This document shows, one piece after another, positions 8,525 to 15,973 of a stretch of DNA of 64,000 bases. A program made the position numbers and the translations under genes. The stretch is from positions 186,001 to 250,000 of the forward strand of contig JHYJ01000006.1 in NCBI GenBank assembly GCA_000621425.1. The letters run 5' to 3'. The notes beneath the pieces are model-generated. The model searched no databases. It was given only the letters and a program-made list of their open reading frames with translations, and was not told where the DNA came from. The stretch comes from Lachnospiraceae bacterium AB2028 (GTDB taxonomy: Bacteria; Bacillota; Clostridia; Lachnospirales; Lachnospiraceae). Numbering within the stretch: the first letter of the stretch is position 1; each line of letters opens with the position of its first letter.

Positions 8525-9600
8525 TGGCCATGACGAGAGAAGAGATAAAAGTAGCCAACTTAGACCTGCTTGCGGAGCATCAGAGGAAACTTTGCCGTGA
8601 GCCTGAACTGAGGCAGCTTTTCCTGGAGCTGACATTGAAGTGCAATGAGCACTGTTTCCACTGTGGCAGCAGCTGTGCCGGCAATCTGCCGGACGGTCTT
8701 CCTTTGGAAAAATATAAAGAAATCCTGGATGAAGTAAAGGCAAACTTCGGTACTAAACTGCTGATCGCCGTAACCGGCGGTGAGCCTTTGCTTTACCCTG
8801 ACTTTTTTGAGCTTGTGGAGTATATCCATAAGCTAGGTTTTCCTTGGGGAATGACCAGCAACGGCACCCTGATTACGAAGGAAGTGGCGCACCGCCTGAA
8901 AGAGACTGGTATGCGCAGTATTTCCTTAAGCATTGACGGCATACCGGAAACCCATGACAGATACAGGGGCTTAAAGGATGCATATAAGCTTGGCATGCAG
9001 GGCATACAGAACCTGGTGGATGAGGACTGCTTTACCACCATGGTTACCACTGTAGTTAATCATGAGAACATAAAAGAACTGGATCAGCTGTTTGAGATAT
9101 TCGACAATATTGATATCAACGAATGGCGTCTTACCGGCATAGAGCCCATAGGCCGTGCGGAGCTTGTTCCCAATATGCTGCTGACACCTGATGACAATAG
9201 GTATCTGATGGAGTTCATTAAGGCAAAGCGTGAGCAGAGAATCCCGGTGACATATTCATGCTGCCACTTCCTGGGAACAAAGTATGAGGCGGAAGTCCGT
9301 GACTGGTATTTCCTTTGCAATGCCGGAATATATGTGGCTGGTATACTGGTTAATGGTGATGTGACTGCATGCCTGGATATTCCCCATAATGTGAAATCCA
9401 TACAGGGCAATATCTACAAGGATAGTTTTACGAAGATATGGAAGGAACGCTTTCAGATATTCCGCAATCCATTATCCGATCGCAATGAAAAATGTGCATC
9501 CTGTCCGGAGGCAAAGTGGTGCAGGGGCGGAGCGTACCACAGCTGGGACTACGAGAACGAAAAGCCGAAGGTATGTTTCAAGGGTGTGCTGTTTGAGTGA
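8524..9600 (+). CDS. Radical SAM/SPASM peptide maturase
   Basis: A 358-residue radical SAM enzyme. The CX3CX2C cluster motif is at C40/C44/C47 (CNEHCFHC), followed by the GGEP SAM-binding motif. The C-terminal SPASM domain has Cys at 265, 283 (GX4C), 324, 327, 333 and 351. Relative to the usual seven-cysteine pattern, the position of the last Cys of CX5CX3C is Ala337, so one auxiliary cluster may have an unusual ligand. SPASM enzymes modify peptides or proteins by radical chemistry, making crosslinks, thioethers, cyclophanes or epimers. The ATG at 8524 overlaps the stop of the YGPP lipoprotein, making that protein the likely substrate. No peptidase, exporter or separate RRE-domain gene is adjacent; export through the Sec/lipoprotein route would make a dedicated exporter unnecessary (inference). 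The exact reaction cannot be read from sequence. Confidence 0.9.
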   Translation: MAMTREEIKVANLDLLAEHQRKLCREPELRQLFLELTLKCNEHCFHCGSSCAGNLPDGLPLEKYKEILDEVKANFGTKLLIAVTGGEPLLYPDFFELVEYIHKLGFPWGMTSNGTLITKEVAHRLKETGMRSISLSIDGIPETHDRYRGLKDAYKLGMQGIQNLVDEDCFTTMVTTVVNHENIKELDQLFEIFDNIDINEWRLTGIEPIGRAELVPNMLLTPDDNRYLMEFIKAKREQRIPVTYSCCHFLGTKYEAEVRDWYFLCNAGIYVAGILVNGDVTACLDIPHNVKSIQGNIYKDSFTKIWKERFQIFRNPLSDRNEKCASCPEAKWCRGGAYHSWDYENEKPKVCFKGVLFE

Positions 9601-9741
9601 GTGGCTATTTGCGGAATAGTATGTTTTAGGCAATAGACGAATTCGATAAGAAAACAGGGTTATCTCATATAAGACACATTTGTAAAAGGATTTTTTAGGC
9701 TGTATTTGAAGAGCAGTAATAATGCGGCAGGAAGGAAGCAT

Positions 9742-10095
9742 ATGATAAAAGTATACTGTTATCAAAAATGTACTACATGCAAGAAAGCACTGAAGTGGCT
9801 TGATGACAACGGAATCGAGTACAAGATTATAGACATAAAGGAAGACCATCCGGACGAGAAGACCCTGCGCAAATTCCATAAGCAGAGCGGTCTTCCGCTT
9901 CGCAAGTTCTTCAACACCAGCGGAATGCTTTACCGTGAGCTGGAGCTTTCAAAGAAACTGCCGGACATGAGCGAGGACGAAATGTTCAAGCTCCTTGCAT
10001 CAGACGGTATGTTGGTAAAAAGACCTCTGCTTGTAGCTGATAAGAATGTGCTTACGGGATTTAAGGAAGAGGAGTGGAAAAAGGTGCTGGGCTGA
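9742..10095 (+). CDS. ArsC/Spx-family thioredoxin-fold protein
   Basis: A 117-residue protein of the ArsC/Spx/MgsR family. It starts at ATG 9742, preceded by AGGAAGG; an in-frame start at 9706 lacks a site. The N-terminal strand is followed by CTTC (Cys10 and Cys13) and KKALKWLDDNGIEY, then KxxxxLPLRKFFNTSG and a C-terminal RPLL segment, the usual family blocks. The CXXC resembles Spx, which contacts RNA polymerase under thiol stress, and also small uncharacterised YusI-like proteins. Arsenate reductase itself needs an Arg set around a single Cys, which I cannot confirm. I favour an Spx/MgsR-like or generic redox role. No arsenic-resistance genes are adjacent. Confidence 0.8.
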   Translation: MIKVYCYQKCTTCKKALKWLDDNGIEYKIIDIKEDHPDEKTLRKFHKQSGLPLRKFFNTSGMLYRELELSKKLPDMSEDEMFKLLASDGMLVKRPLLVADKNVLTGFKEEEWKKVLG

Positions 10096-10201
10096 ATTTA
10101 TAGTAAAGCGGGTAATTTGACAAATAGTTTGCTATAATTCATATATCAAGCAGTCAGCGGGGAAGGGGAAGTTTCCTGACCTGGCGATAATAACTGTTAT
10201 G

Positions 10202-10232
10202 AAAACGACCATTGATGGTCGTTTTTATTTTT
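10202..10232 (+). terminator. Intrinsic terminator
   Basis: AAAACGACC, loop ATTGAT, GGTCGTTTT forms a perfect 9-bp stem followed by TATTTTTTT. It lies 107 bases after the ArsC/Spx-like gene and can end either that transcript or a short RNA begun in the gap. Confidence 0.8.
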
Positions 10233-10420
10233 TTATGTAAAATGGTGTTTCTTGAAATTTCATTAATTTGTGATATATTCATTAGGCGCAGTTAGGCTTA
10301 TCTAAGATCATAAGTCAATGTCATTCGGCATCCCGATTCGGGAGAAACTGCAAAATCACATTTTTATTATTTTTGAAGAATTTAAAAATTATGGTCATTG
10401 TATACATATGGCTGTTGATA

Positions 10421-10439
10421 TTACACAAAAAGTGTGTAA
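10421..10439 (+). promoter_or_regulatory. Inverted repeat in front of hicA, likely HicB operator
   Basis: TTACACA, five bases, TGTGTAA is a perfect 7-bp inverted repeat 20 bases before the hicA start. It lies between TTGATA (10415-10420) and TAAAAT (10437-10442), which could be -35 and -10 elements 16 bases apart. Position and symmetry fit autorepression by the HicAB complex (inference from the family). If that promoter is used, the leader is only about ten bases. Confidence 0.5.
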
Positions 10440-10458
10440 AATATAAGGAGGGAGCAAA

Positions 10459-10632
10459 ATGAAGCGTCGAGATTTAATCAAGCGGCTGGAGAGAGCCGGA
10501 TTCGCGTTAGACAGACATGGCGGAAGTCACAATGTATATAAAAGAGGCTGTGATGAAGAGCAGATTCCCCGACACAAAGAAATAAACGAAATGTTGGCAA
10601 AAGCAATTTTGAAAAAATGGGGAATTGAATGA
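10459..10632 (+). CDS. hicA: HicA-family mRNA interferase toxin
   Basis: A 57-residue small basic protein. It starts MKRRDLIKRLERAGF and carries RHGGSHNVY, the HicA block with the catalytic His in G-S-H; the C-terminal half has IPRHKEINEMLAKAI, also typical. HicA has a double-stranded RNA-binding-like fold and cleaves mRNA independently of ribosomes when released from HicB. AAGGAGGGAG precedes ATG 10459. The antitoxin gene starts 19 bases after the stop. Toxin before antitoxin is the standard hicAB order. Regulation is probably through the inverted repeat at 10421. Confidence 0.88.
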   Translation: MKRRDLIKRLERAGFALDRHGGSHNVYKRGCDEEQIPRHKEINEMLAKAILKKWGIE

Positions 10633-10651
10633 TCATCAGAAGGAGGTAAAA

Positions 10652-11059
10652 ATGACAATGGTATATCCGGTAATAATTACACAAACAAATGATGAAAAAA
10701 ATACTTGTCTTGTAGAGATTCCCGATCTTAACGGTATGACAGAAGGCTATGGCATGGCTGATGCCATAAAAATGGCAAGGGATTATATAGGCGGATGTCT
10801 TTATGATAAAAAGGAGAACGAGTATCCGGAAGCAAGTTCAAATTTGGATCTGACAAAAGGCAGATTTGCTGATGCAGGAAAAAGTATAGTCACGCTGGTT
10901 GATATAGATATGGATGTGTATAAAAAGAAACTCAATTCCAGAGCGGTGAGAAAAAATGTAAGCATTCCGGCATGGCTTGACCAGAGAGCACAGGAGGAGC
11001 ATATGAATTTATCCCATGTGCTTCAGGAGGCCCTTATGGAGAAACTGAATCTGGCGTGA
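10652..11059 (+). CDS. hicB: HicB-family antitoxin
   Basis: A 135-residue antitoxin. The N-terminal part (VYPVIITQTNDEKNTCLVEI then DLNGMTEGYGMADAIKMARD) is the degraded RNase H-like HicB fold that caps HicA. The C-terminus (about 93-135, VSIPAWLDQRAQEE and so on) looks like a ribbon-helix-helix DNA-binding segment for autorepression. I chose ATG 10652, seven bases after AAGGAGG, over the ATG at 10625, which overlaps hicA and lacks a site. The pair appears complete and intact, so it is probably functional as a stress or stability module. Confidence 0.88.
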   Translation: MTMVYPVIITQTNDEKNTCLVEIPDLNGMTEGYGMADAIKMARDYIGGCLYDKKENEYPEASSNLDLTKGRFADAGKSIVTLVDIDMDVYKKKLNSRAVRKNVSIPAWLDQRAQEEHMNLSHVLQEALMEKLNLA

Positions 11060-11483
11060 TGGTTTATTGCAAGTAAACAAGAACATTAAGTAGTGGGATT
11101 GTAAAGTTTTTATAATCATATTTTTAGCAATGTTGGTTTCGGATTTGTTTCGGCAGGGGATAGATAAATATGGTATAATACCAAGGTGGGTTATAAGGGT
11201 TACGGTCAATAAGATTTAATGTTGACAATGAATAAATTTTTTTTTCATACATACATAGTATTATCGTGTTTGGGGATGACTATTGGAAAAGCGCACAGGA
11301 TATTGTGCGCTTTTTTGTGCAGAAAGATATGTGAGTATAACATAGGCTGATTCAGAATACCACCAAAATGGTGGGGATGAAAGGCCGGTTATTGGGATAG
11401 AATGTTTTAGTATAGTTTTTGCAATTTGGTTTATGTGGCACCGTTATTAAAGTATAAAAATTTTTCAGAAGGAAATTGAAAAT
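11060..11483 (+). other. Intergenic region downstream of hicB
   Basis: 424 bases without a gene. It holds a palindromic promoter-like TGGTATAATACCA (11171-11183), a TTGACA at 11222-11227 followed by an A/T-rich tract, and a strong terminator at 11291-11316. A transcript of roughly 60 bases between about 11257 and 11316 is conceivable. The last 150 bases are the A/T-rich leader of the channel gene with its AGAAGGA ribosome site. Confidence 0.4.
11291..11316 (+). terminator. Intrinsic terminator
   Basis: GCGCACA, loop GGATAT, TGTGCGC forms a perfect 7-bp stem followed by TTTTTT. It is 230 bases beyond hicB, so it may end a separate short RNA as well as read-through from hicAB. Confidence 0.8.
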
Positions 11484-13352
11484 ATGAAAAAGAACAAGAA
11501 AAACAACTACAACTTCGAACGGAAATTCCAATATGGGTTTGAGACATTTATTGGCAAAGGTACTGTGACTATGATACTTGTGCTTTTTGGAGCTACTATC
11601 ATAGTATCATGTATCGTTGGTTTTATTAAGGCGGGAGTTTTCGGCGGAAATCCCGGTAAGATAATTTGGGATAGTTTTATGCATACTCTGGATGCTGGTA
11701 CACTTGCCGGTGACTCGATTGAAGACAAACCCAATGTGATCTTTATGACTTTGATGACCGTATTCGGTCTTTGTTTTACCAGCGTTCTTATCGGTATTGT
11801 TAACAGCAGTTTTGAGCAGAAACTGTATGATATGCGACATGGAAAATCCAAAGTAATGGAGAAGAACCATGTGGTCGTATTGGGATATAGCTATACCTTG
11901 TTTAAGATAATAGAATCTCTTGTAGAAGCTAATGCAAATCATAAAAATCAGTGTGTGGTTGTAGTTGGTGATGAAGAAACGGAAGTGATGTTGGACGCGA
12001 TAAAGTCTCGTGTGGGTGATTTTAAAACAACAAAGTTAATATGCCGTAGTGGAAAAGTCTATGAAGAATATGTGCTTGAGAGAGCCAGTGTTGAAAGCGC
12101 AAAGTCAGTTATTATCAACGGAAGAAATGATGTTCATTCCATAAAAACTCTGCTGGCATTTACATCATACATAAAAGATAAGCAGCTTTATAATCCGGAT
12201 CTTTTTGTGACGGTTGTTATTCATGATAAGAAATTTGTTAAAGCGGCTAAACTTGCAGGTGGAGACCGGGTTGAGGTTATTTATGCCAAGGACATAATTT
12301 CGAGAATGATAGCACATGCATGCAATCAACGCGGTTTATGCAGTGTGTTTGATGAGGTGCTTGATTTTTACAATAATGAAATTTATTGTGAGCACATTCC
12401 TGAAGTAAAGGGGATGAGGTTTCATGATGCTTTGCACAGTTTTGAGGCACAGATTCCTATTGGTATATATGGACTTGATGGTATAGATATTAATCCTGAT
12501 ATGGACAGGGTTATAGGGGATAATGATGAGCTTATTATGTTTGAAGCTGATGATGGTGATTTTGTTTTATCAAAAAGCAAAGTTGAGATTGATGAGTCTG
12601 TGATAAAAACGGAAGCCGTGAAGAGCGGGGATAGGAACGAACTTGTTATACTCGGCCAGAATGATCGTCTGGATGACATTCTTATCGAATATGATAAGAG
12701 TATTACTAATACTGCTGTGGTTAACATTGTTGATACGGCGGATGAATTAAAGTATGAGTTGAGCAAATGTACACATTTAGAGATCAGCTTTATTCATATT
12801 GCTGAGTTTAATGCTGAGAGCATACGGGCTGTTTTGAAAAACAGAGAGTTTAATGTATTGGTTCTTACGGATGACGATGCTGATTATGAGACTGCTGATT
12901 CTGAGTCAATGTTAAAGCTTATCGAACTGAATGCCATAGCAAAAGAAACCGGGAATAATTTTGCGATAACCTGTGAGATAAGAAAAAGTTCCAACCAGCG
13001 TCTGGCAGAAATAATTGGTGCAGAGAATTTTGTTGTCGGTTCAAATATAGGCGGCCTGCTGTCGGTACAGATTGCGGAAAACCGGCTTATGACAGATATT
13101 TTCAAAGAACTGTTGAGCACCGAAGGGGCTGAGCTGTATATGAAGCCTGTTGAAGATTATGTTGAAACCGGTAGGGAAATGACTTTTGATACAGTATTAG
13201 AGGCTTTTGCAAGAAAAAATAGTATTGTGTTGGGATTCCGGAAAATTGATCAAAAGACCGGAAAAGCGACTTTGAAAACCTGCCCAAGGCGACGGGATAA
13301 ATTCGTTTTCAATAAAGGGGATATGTTCGTTGTGCTTTCGGAAGAGTGGTAG
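11484..13352 (+). CDS. CASTOR/POLLUX-type ion channel with RCK-like domains
   Basis: A 622-residue membrane protein. It has two membrane helices (about 26-50 and 84-106) around a pore loop with DAGTLAGDS (70-78), the filter motif of bacterial relatives of plant CASTOR/POLLUX. A large cytoplasmic part follows with Rossmann/RCK-like units: HVVVLGYSYTLFKIIESL (about 129-146) begins the first and ELVILGQNDR (about 389-398) the second. In plants the family conducts cations, with calcium gating; the ion and ligand in bacteria are not established. AGAAGGA precedes ATG 11484. It stands alone, convergent with the GGDEF gene, 21 bases apart with no visible terminator between them. Confidence 0.85.
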   Translation: MKKNKKNNYNFERKFQYGFETFIGKGTVTMILVLFGATIIVSCIVGFIKAGVFGGNPGKIIWDSFMHTLDAGTLAGDSIEDKPNVIFMTLMTVFGLCFTSVLIGIVNSSFEQKLYDMRHGKSKVMEKNHVVVLGYSYTLFKIIESLVEANANHKNQCVVVVGDEETEVMLDAIKSRVGDFKTTKLICRSGKVYEEYVLERASVESAKSVIINGRNDVHSIKTLLAFTSYIKDKQLYNPDLFVTVVIHDKKFVKAAKLAGGDRVEVIYAKDIISRMIAHACNQRGLCSVFDEVLDFYNNEIYCEHIPEVKGMRFHDALHSFEAQIPIGIYGLDGIDINPDMDRVIGDNDELIMFEADDGDFVLSKSKVEIDESVIKTEAVKSGDRNELVILGQNDRLDDILIEYDKSITNTAVVNIVDTADELKYELSKCTHLEISFIHIAEFNAESIRAVLKNREFNVLVLTDDDADYETADSESMLKLIELNAIAKETGNNFAITCEIRKSSNQRLAEIIGAENFVVGSNIGGLLSVQIAENRLMTDIFKELLSTEGAELYMKPVEDYVETGREMTFDTVLEAFARKNSIVLGFRKIDQKTGKATLKTCPRRRDKFVFNKGDMFVVLSEEW

Positions 13353-13373
13353 CTATCGGGGGTAATATTTAGC

Positions 13374-14795
13374 TTACTCCGCCAGCAGACCTGCCAGATA
13401 GTAGAGTATGGCGCATTCATTTTCCTGCCAGATGCGGTGGCTTCTTTCTACTGCACAGACGAGATAGCCGTACACGGTATCGGCCTTTCTGATCCGTACT
13501 ACCATTGCGGATTCAAAACCGTTTTTCAGAAGAGTATCATAGAATATAGGTGAGTCTTTTTCTACTTGTTCCAGTGAGTCTTCAGAGAATACATCTTCAT
13601 TCATAAGGTTTGCGATATCGTCGGCATCTTTGTCAAAGGCTGTATCGTTTACAGCTCTCATACGTCCATCTTCAAGGACGTAATACATATCACGAACCTG
13701 CAGTATATCTGCCAGCAGGGGCATTACCGCTTTCATCTTATTCTCAAAACCCTCAGTATTTTCGGTGTCGAGTTTCATTCTGTGCATAGAAGTGAAGACT
13801 CCCTGTTTTGCAATCTTGGAAATCTCCACATTTTTGTGTTCAGACTCGTCATATATCGTGTAGCAGTTACGTCCTCTGCTTTTTCCGAGATAGAGCATCT
13901 TGTCTATGATTCCGAACAGGTCCGTAAAGTTGTCTGAGTCTTCAGGGAATGTTGCGCATCCGGAAGTTCCTGTGATAAGGGCAGAGCCGTTGTCGAAACG
14001 CAATTTCACCCGAAGTGCGGAAGAATTTGTATAAAGCCTTTCAAAGAAAGCAATCTTGGAATCCTGGTCGGTATTCTTAAGGTCGATAAGCAGAAGCTCG
14101 TCACCGCCAAAACGCCCCACCAGGCCGAAACCGTCAGCAAGCTCAGCAAGTTCCATCGTAACTGATTTTAATACCGTATCACCGGCGCTGTGGCCGTAGC
14201 TGTCGTTGATGAATTTAAAGTTATCCAGATCCAGGATAGTAAAAGTAAAGGGCGTCTTATCAGCAATAAGTGCCCTGACATATTTCATGGCGTAGGCACG
14301 TGAAAGGACGCCGGTCAGCGGATCCAGTATTTCATCCAGGCTGATTTCGTCTATGATGTGGTCAAAGAAACTGAACTTACGTAGCTTGTCCAAGGTATAT
14401 ACGACTTGGGCGTTGTCAACACCGTTTTTGCGGCGCAGCACATCTGTGATGTCCACGAAACTGCCTACCAGTCCGACTATTTTGTCACCCTCGTACAGTG
14501 GACGCTTGGATGCGATGATATCTCTTTCTTCGCCGCGGATAAAACATTTTCCCTGAACTTTATAGGTGCTTCTCCCGGAGAGTACAAGGAGCTCATCATG
14601 TTTAAAGGGCTCCGGATCTGAGTGCCAGCCCATATCTTCGTCAGTTTTTCCTATGAGAACGTCAGCTGATTCAAAGCCATAGAAATCTAAAAACGCCTGA
14701 TTAACGCCTAAGAACCTGCGCTCGTTATCTTTCCAGAAGACGCAGTCCTGCGATGTGTTTATTATGCTGTCAAACAGTTCCACTGTCATTTCCAT
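13374..14795 (-). CDS. PAS-GGDEF protein, candidate diguanylate cyclase
   Basis: A 473-residue soluble protein from ATG 14795, eight bases after GAGGAC; a GTG at 14819 is a weaker alternative. A PAS domain (about 5-120: DCVFWKDNERRFLGVNQAF) is followed by GGDEF (about 155-310) with FKFINDSYGHSAGD and the signature GGDEL at 230-234. Leu in place of Phe is a tolerated but uncommon variant, so activity is likely but not certain. No RxxD inhibitory site is evident before the signature. The C-terminal third (about 340-473) resembles a weak GAF-like domain. It would make cyclic di-GMP in response to a PAS ligand. The gene is convergent with the channel gene and 87 bases downstream of the SGNH gene on the same strand. 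Confidence 0.85.
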   Translation of the reverse strand: MEMTVELFDSIINTSQDCVFWKDNERRFLGVNQAFLDFYGFESADVLIGKTDEDMGWHSDPEPFKHDELLVLSGRSTYKVQGKCFIRGEERDIIASKRPLYEGDKIVGLVGSFVDITDVLRRKNGVDNAQVVYTLDKLRKFSFFDHIIDEISLDEILDPLTGVLSRAYAMKYVRALIADKTPFTFTILDLDNFKFINDSYGHSAGDTVLKSVTMELAELADGFGLVGRFGGDELLLIDLKNTDQDSKIAFFERLYTNSSALRVKLRFDNGSALITGTSGCATFPEDSDNFTDLFGIIDKMLYLGKSRGRNCYTIYDESEHKNVEISKIAKQGVFTSMHRMKLDTENTEGFENKMKAVMPLLADILQVRDMYYVLEDGRMRAVNDTAFDKDADDIANLMNEDVFSEDSLEQVEKDSPIFYDTLLKNGFESAMVVRIRKADTVYGYLVCAVERSHRIWQENECAILYYLAGLLAE

Positions 14796-14882
14796 AGCAA
14801 TGTCCTCGGTAATGTCCACGATAGAAAATGATCATCCAAACAGTATATATATTAACATAATTTTGTTGTTCATTCCACAGGG

Positions 14883-15953
14883 CTAGGGTGTGTAAGCCGG
14901 GATATCCGGGTAGTATTCTGTAATCTCTTCGGAAGAGAACGCCAGAACTTTTTCCCTAAGCTGTTCTAAGTCTTCATCAACCGTGTCAGCATTCATCAGA
15001 TACAGGCCATCCTTCATATCCTCATACATTGCTTGGTTGACCTCCGGTGAAAAGTGCACAACGTCCATATATTTGTCCAACTGTGTATATTCATCCGCAT
15101 TGTAAAATCCGTAAAGCCTGGCGTTAGGGCAGTCCGCAAACGCAGATGAAAGTTCTTTAAGTAATTCAAGGTCGGCATCCAGGCAGCCGGCACGCAGCTC
15201 ACTGTCCCACCACAGCATGGAAACCGGGGGATAGAACAGATAGAATTCAGTTTCCGGATGGGAAGTGATTTCAGCTTTTAACAGCGCAAGATTTTCATAG
15301 AATGTTTCCGGCACAGGCTGTGGATCATTAAAAACGGTATCGGGTACATAGTGTGTCAGCATTGCATCCTTGGAGAATGTCTTGGTACTGTACCAGGCAT
15401 AAGCCTCGTTTTCGTTGTAGTCCAGTACAGTGTTATATGCTAACTGTAAGGGTATTTTTTTCAGCAGTACATCTTTGTTCCACAGGTACTTCCAGTCGTT
15501 AATCGGATTCTTATCCACCAGGTAATAATAATCGTTTTCAGGAAACGTTACCTTGGTATCGGCTACAAGGGCGGCCTTGTCGATACAGTAGAACACCTTT
15601 TTCAGATCCTGTTTTTCATACGCCCTGTCCAGATAAAAGAGTATGTCTGCATTGCTGCCGCCAGCCCTAATGGCTTTTATGGCGGTCACATCAAAGTACT
15701 CTGCGAGAATGGCTGTGTTGGTATTCTCGACAAGGGAGTCACCCAGCAGTACAGCATCATAGTCAAAATGGTCTATGGTTCCTATCACTTCATAATCCCG
15801 TTCTTCCAGGACTGCCTTCATGCCGGGGAGCGGAGCATGGTAGTGATAGAAAGGATCGAAGAGTATGACAATAAATGCTGTCGCAAATAAAATGCAGACA
15901 GTACATATGGTCAGAAGCTTTATGAATTTTTTTGCTTTTGCGTTTGAGTCCAT
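14883..15953 (-). CDS. Membrane-anchored SGNH-like protein paired with MBOAT
   Basis: A 356-residue protein with one N-terminal membrane helix (about 10-32) and an extracytoplasmic SGNH/GDSL-like domain. It has LLGDSLVEN with Ser73 as candidate nucleophile and DVVHFS near residue 300 as the D-x-x-H block. This pairing is the AlgI/AlgJ or DltB/DltD type: the MBOAT partner moves an acyl group across the membrane and the SGNH protein passes it to a polysaccharide or teichoic acid. The gene starts 20 bases after the MBOAT stop, an operon arrangement. The ribosome site is weak (AAGAAG directly before ATG). The substrate polymer is unknown; no alginate or dlt genes are nearby. Confidence 0.8.
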   Translation of the reverse strand: MDSNAKAKKFIKLLTICTVCILFATAFIVILFDPFYHYHAPLPGMKAVLEERDYEVIGTIDHFDYDAVLLGDSLVENTNTAILAEYFDVTAIKAIRAGGSNADILFYLDRAYEKQDLKKVFYCIDKAALVADTKVTFPENDYYYLVDKNPINDWKYLWNKDVLLKKIPLQLAYNTVLDYNENEAYAWYSTKTFSKDAMLTHYVPDTVFNDPQPVPETFYENLALLKAEITSHPETEFYLFYPPVSMLWWDSELRAGCLDADLELLKELSSAFADCPNARLYGFYNADEYTQLDKYMDVVHFSPEVNQAMYEDMKDGLYLMNADTVDEDLEQLREKVLAFSSEEITEYYPDIPAYTP

Positions 15954-15973
15954 CTTCTTAAAATATACGCATT

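Larger units (their letters stand above)
10096..10458 (+). other. Intergenic region with hairpins, possible small RNA
   Basis: 363 bases without a gene. It contains a terminator-like hairpin (10202-10232) preceded by a G-rich stretch (about 10150-10195) and TATAAT at 10133-10138. A second part has a GCAGTT (about 10289) to AACTGC (about 10347) pairing that encloses a CCCGATTCGGG hairpin near 10333. The HicAB promoter region follows. A short structured transcript from about 10145 to 10232 is possible, but I could not match it to a known riboswitch class. Confidence 0.4.

Noticed and set aside
7877-8743. Minus-strand open frame of 288 codons
   Set aside because: It is antisense to the cyclase end, the YGPP lipoprotein and the radical SAM start, all well supported. 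Its translation is low-complexity (Ile/His/Leu rich) with no domain or ribosome site.
10117-10138. TTGACA and TATAAT as a promoter
   Set aside because: The two hexamers are only ten bases apart, far below the 16-18 needed, so they cannot work together; only the -10 might be used.
14345-14621. Plus-strand ORFs inside the GGDEF gene
   Set aside because: Short frames opposite a well-supported PAS-GGDEF gene, without ribosome sites.
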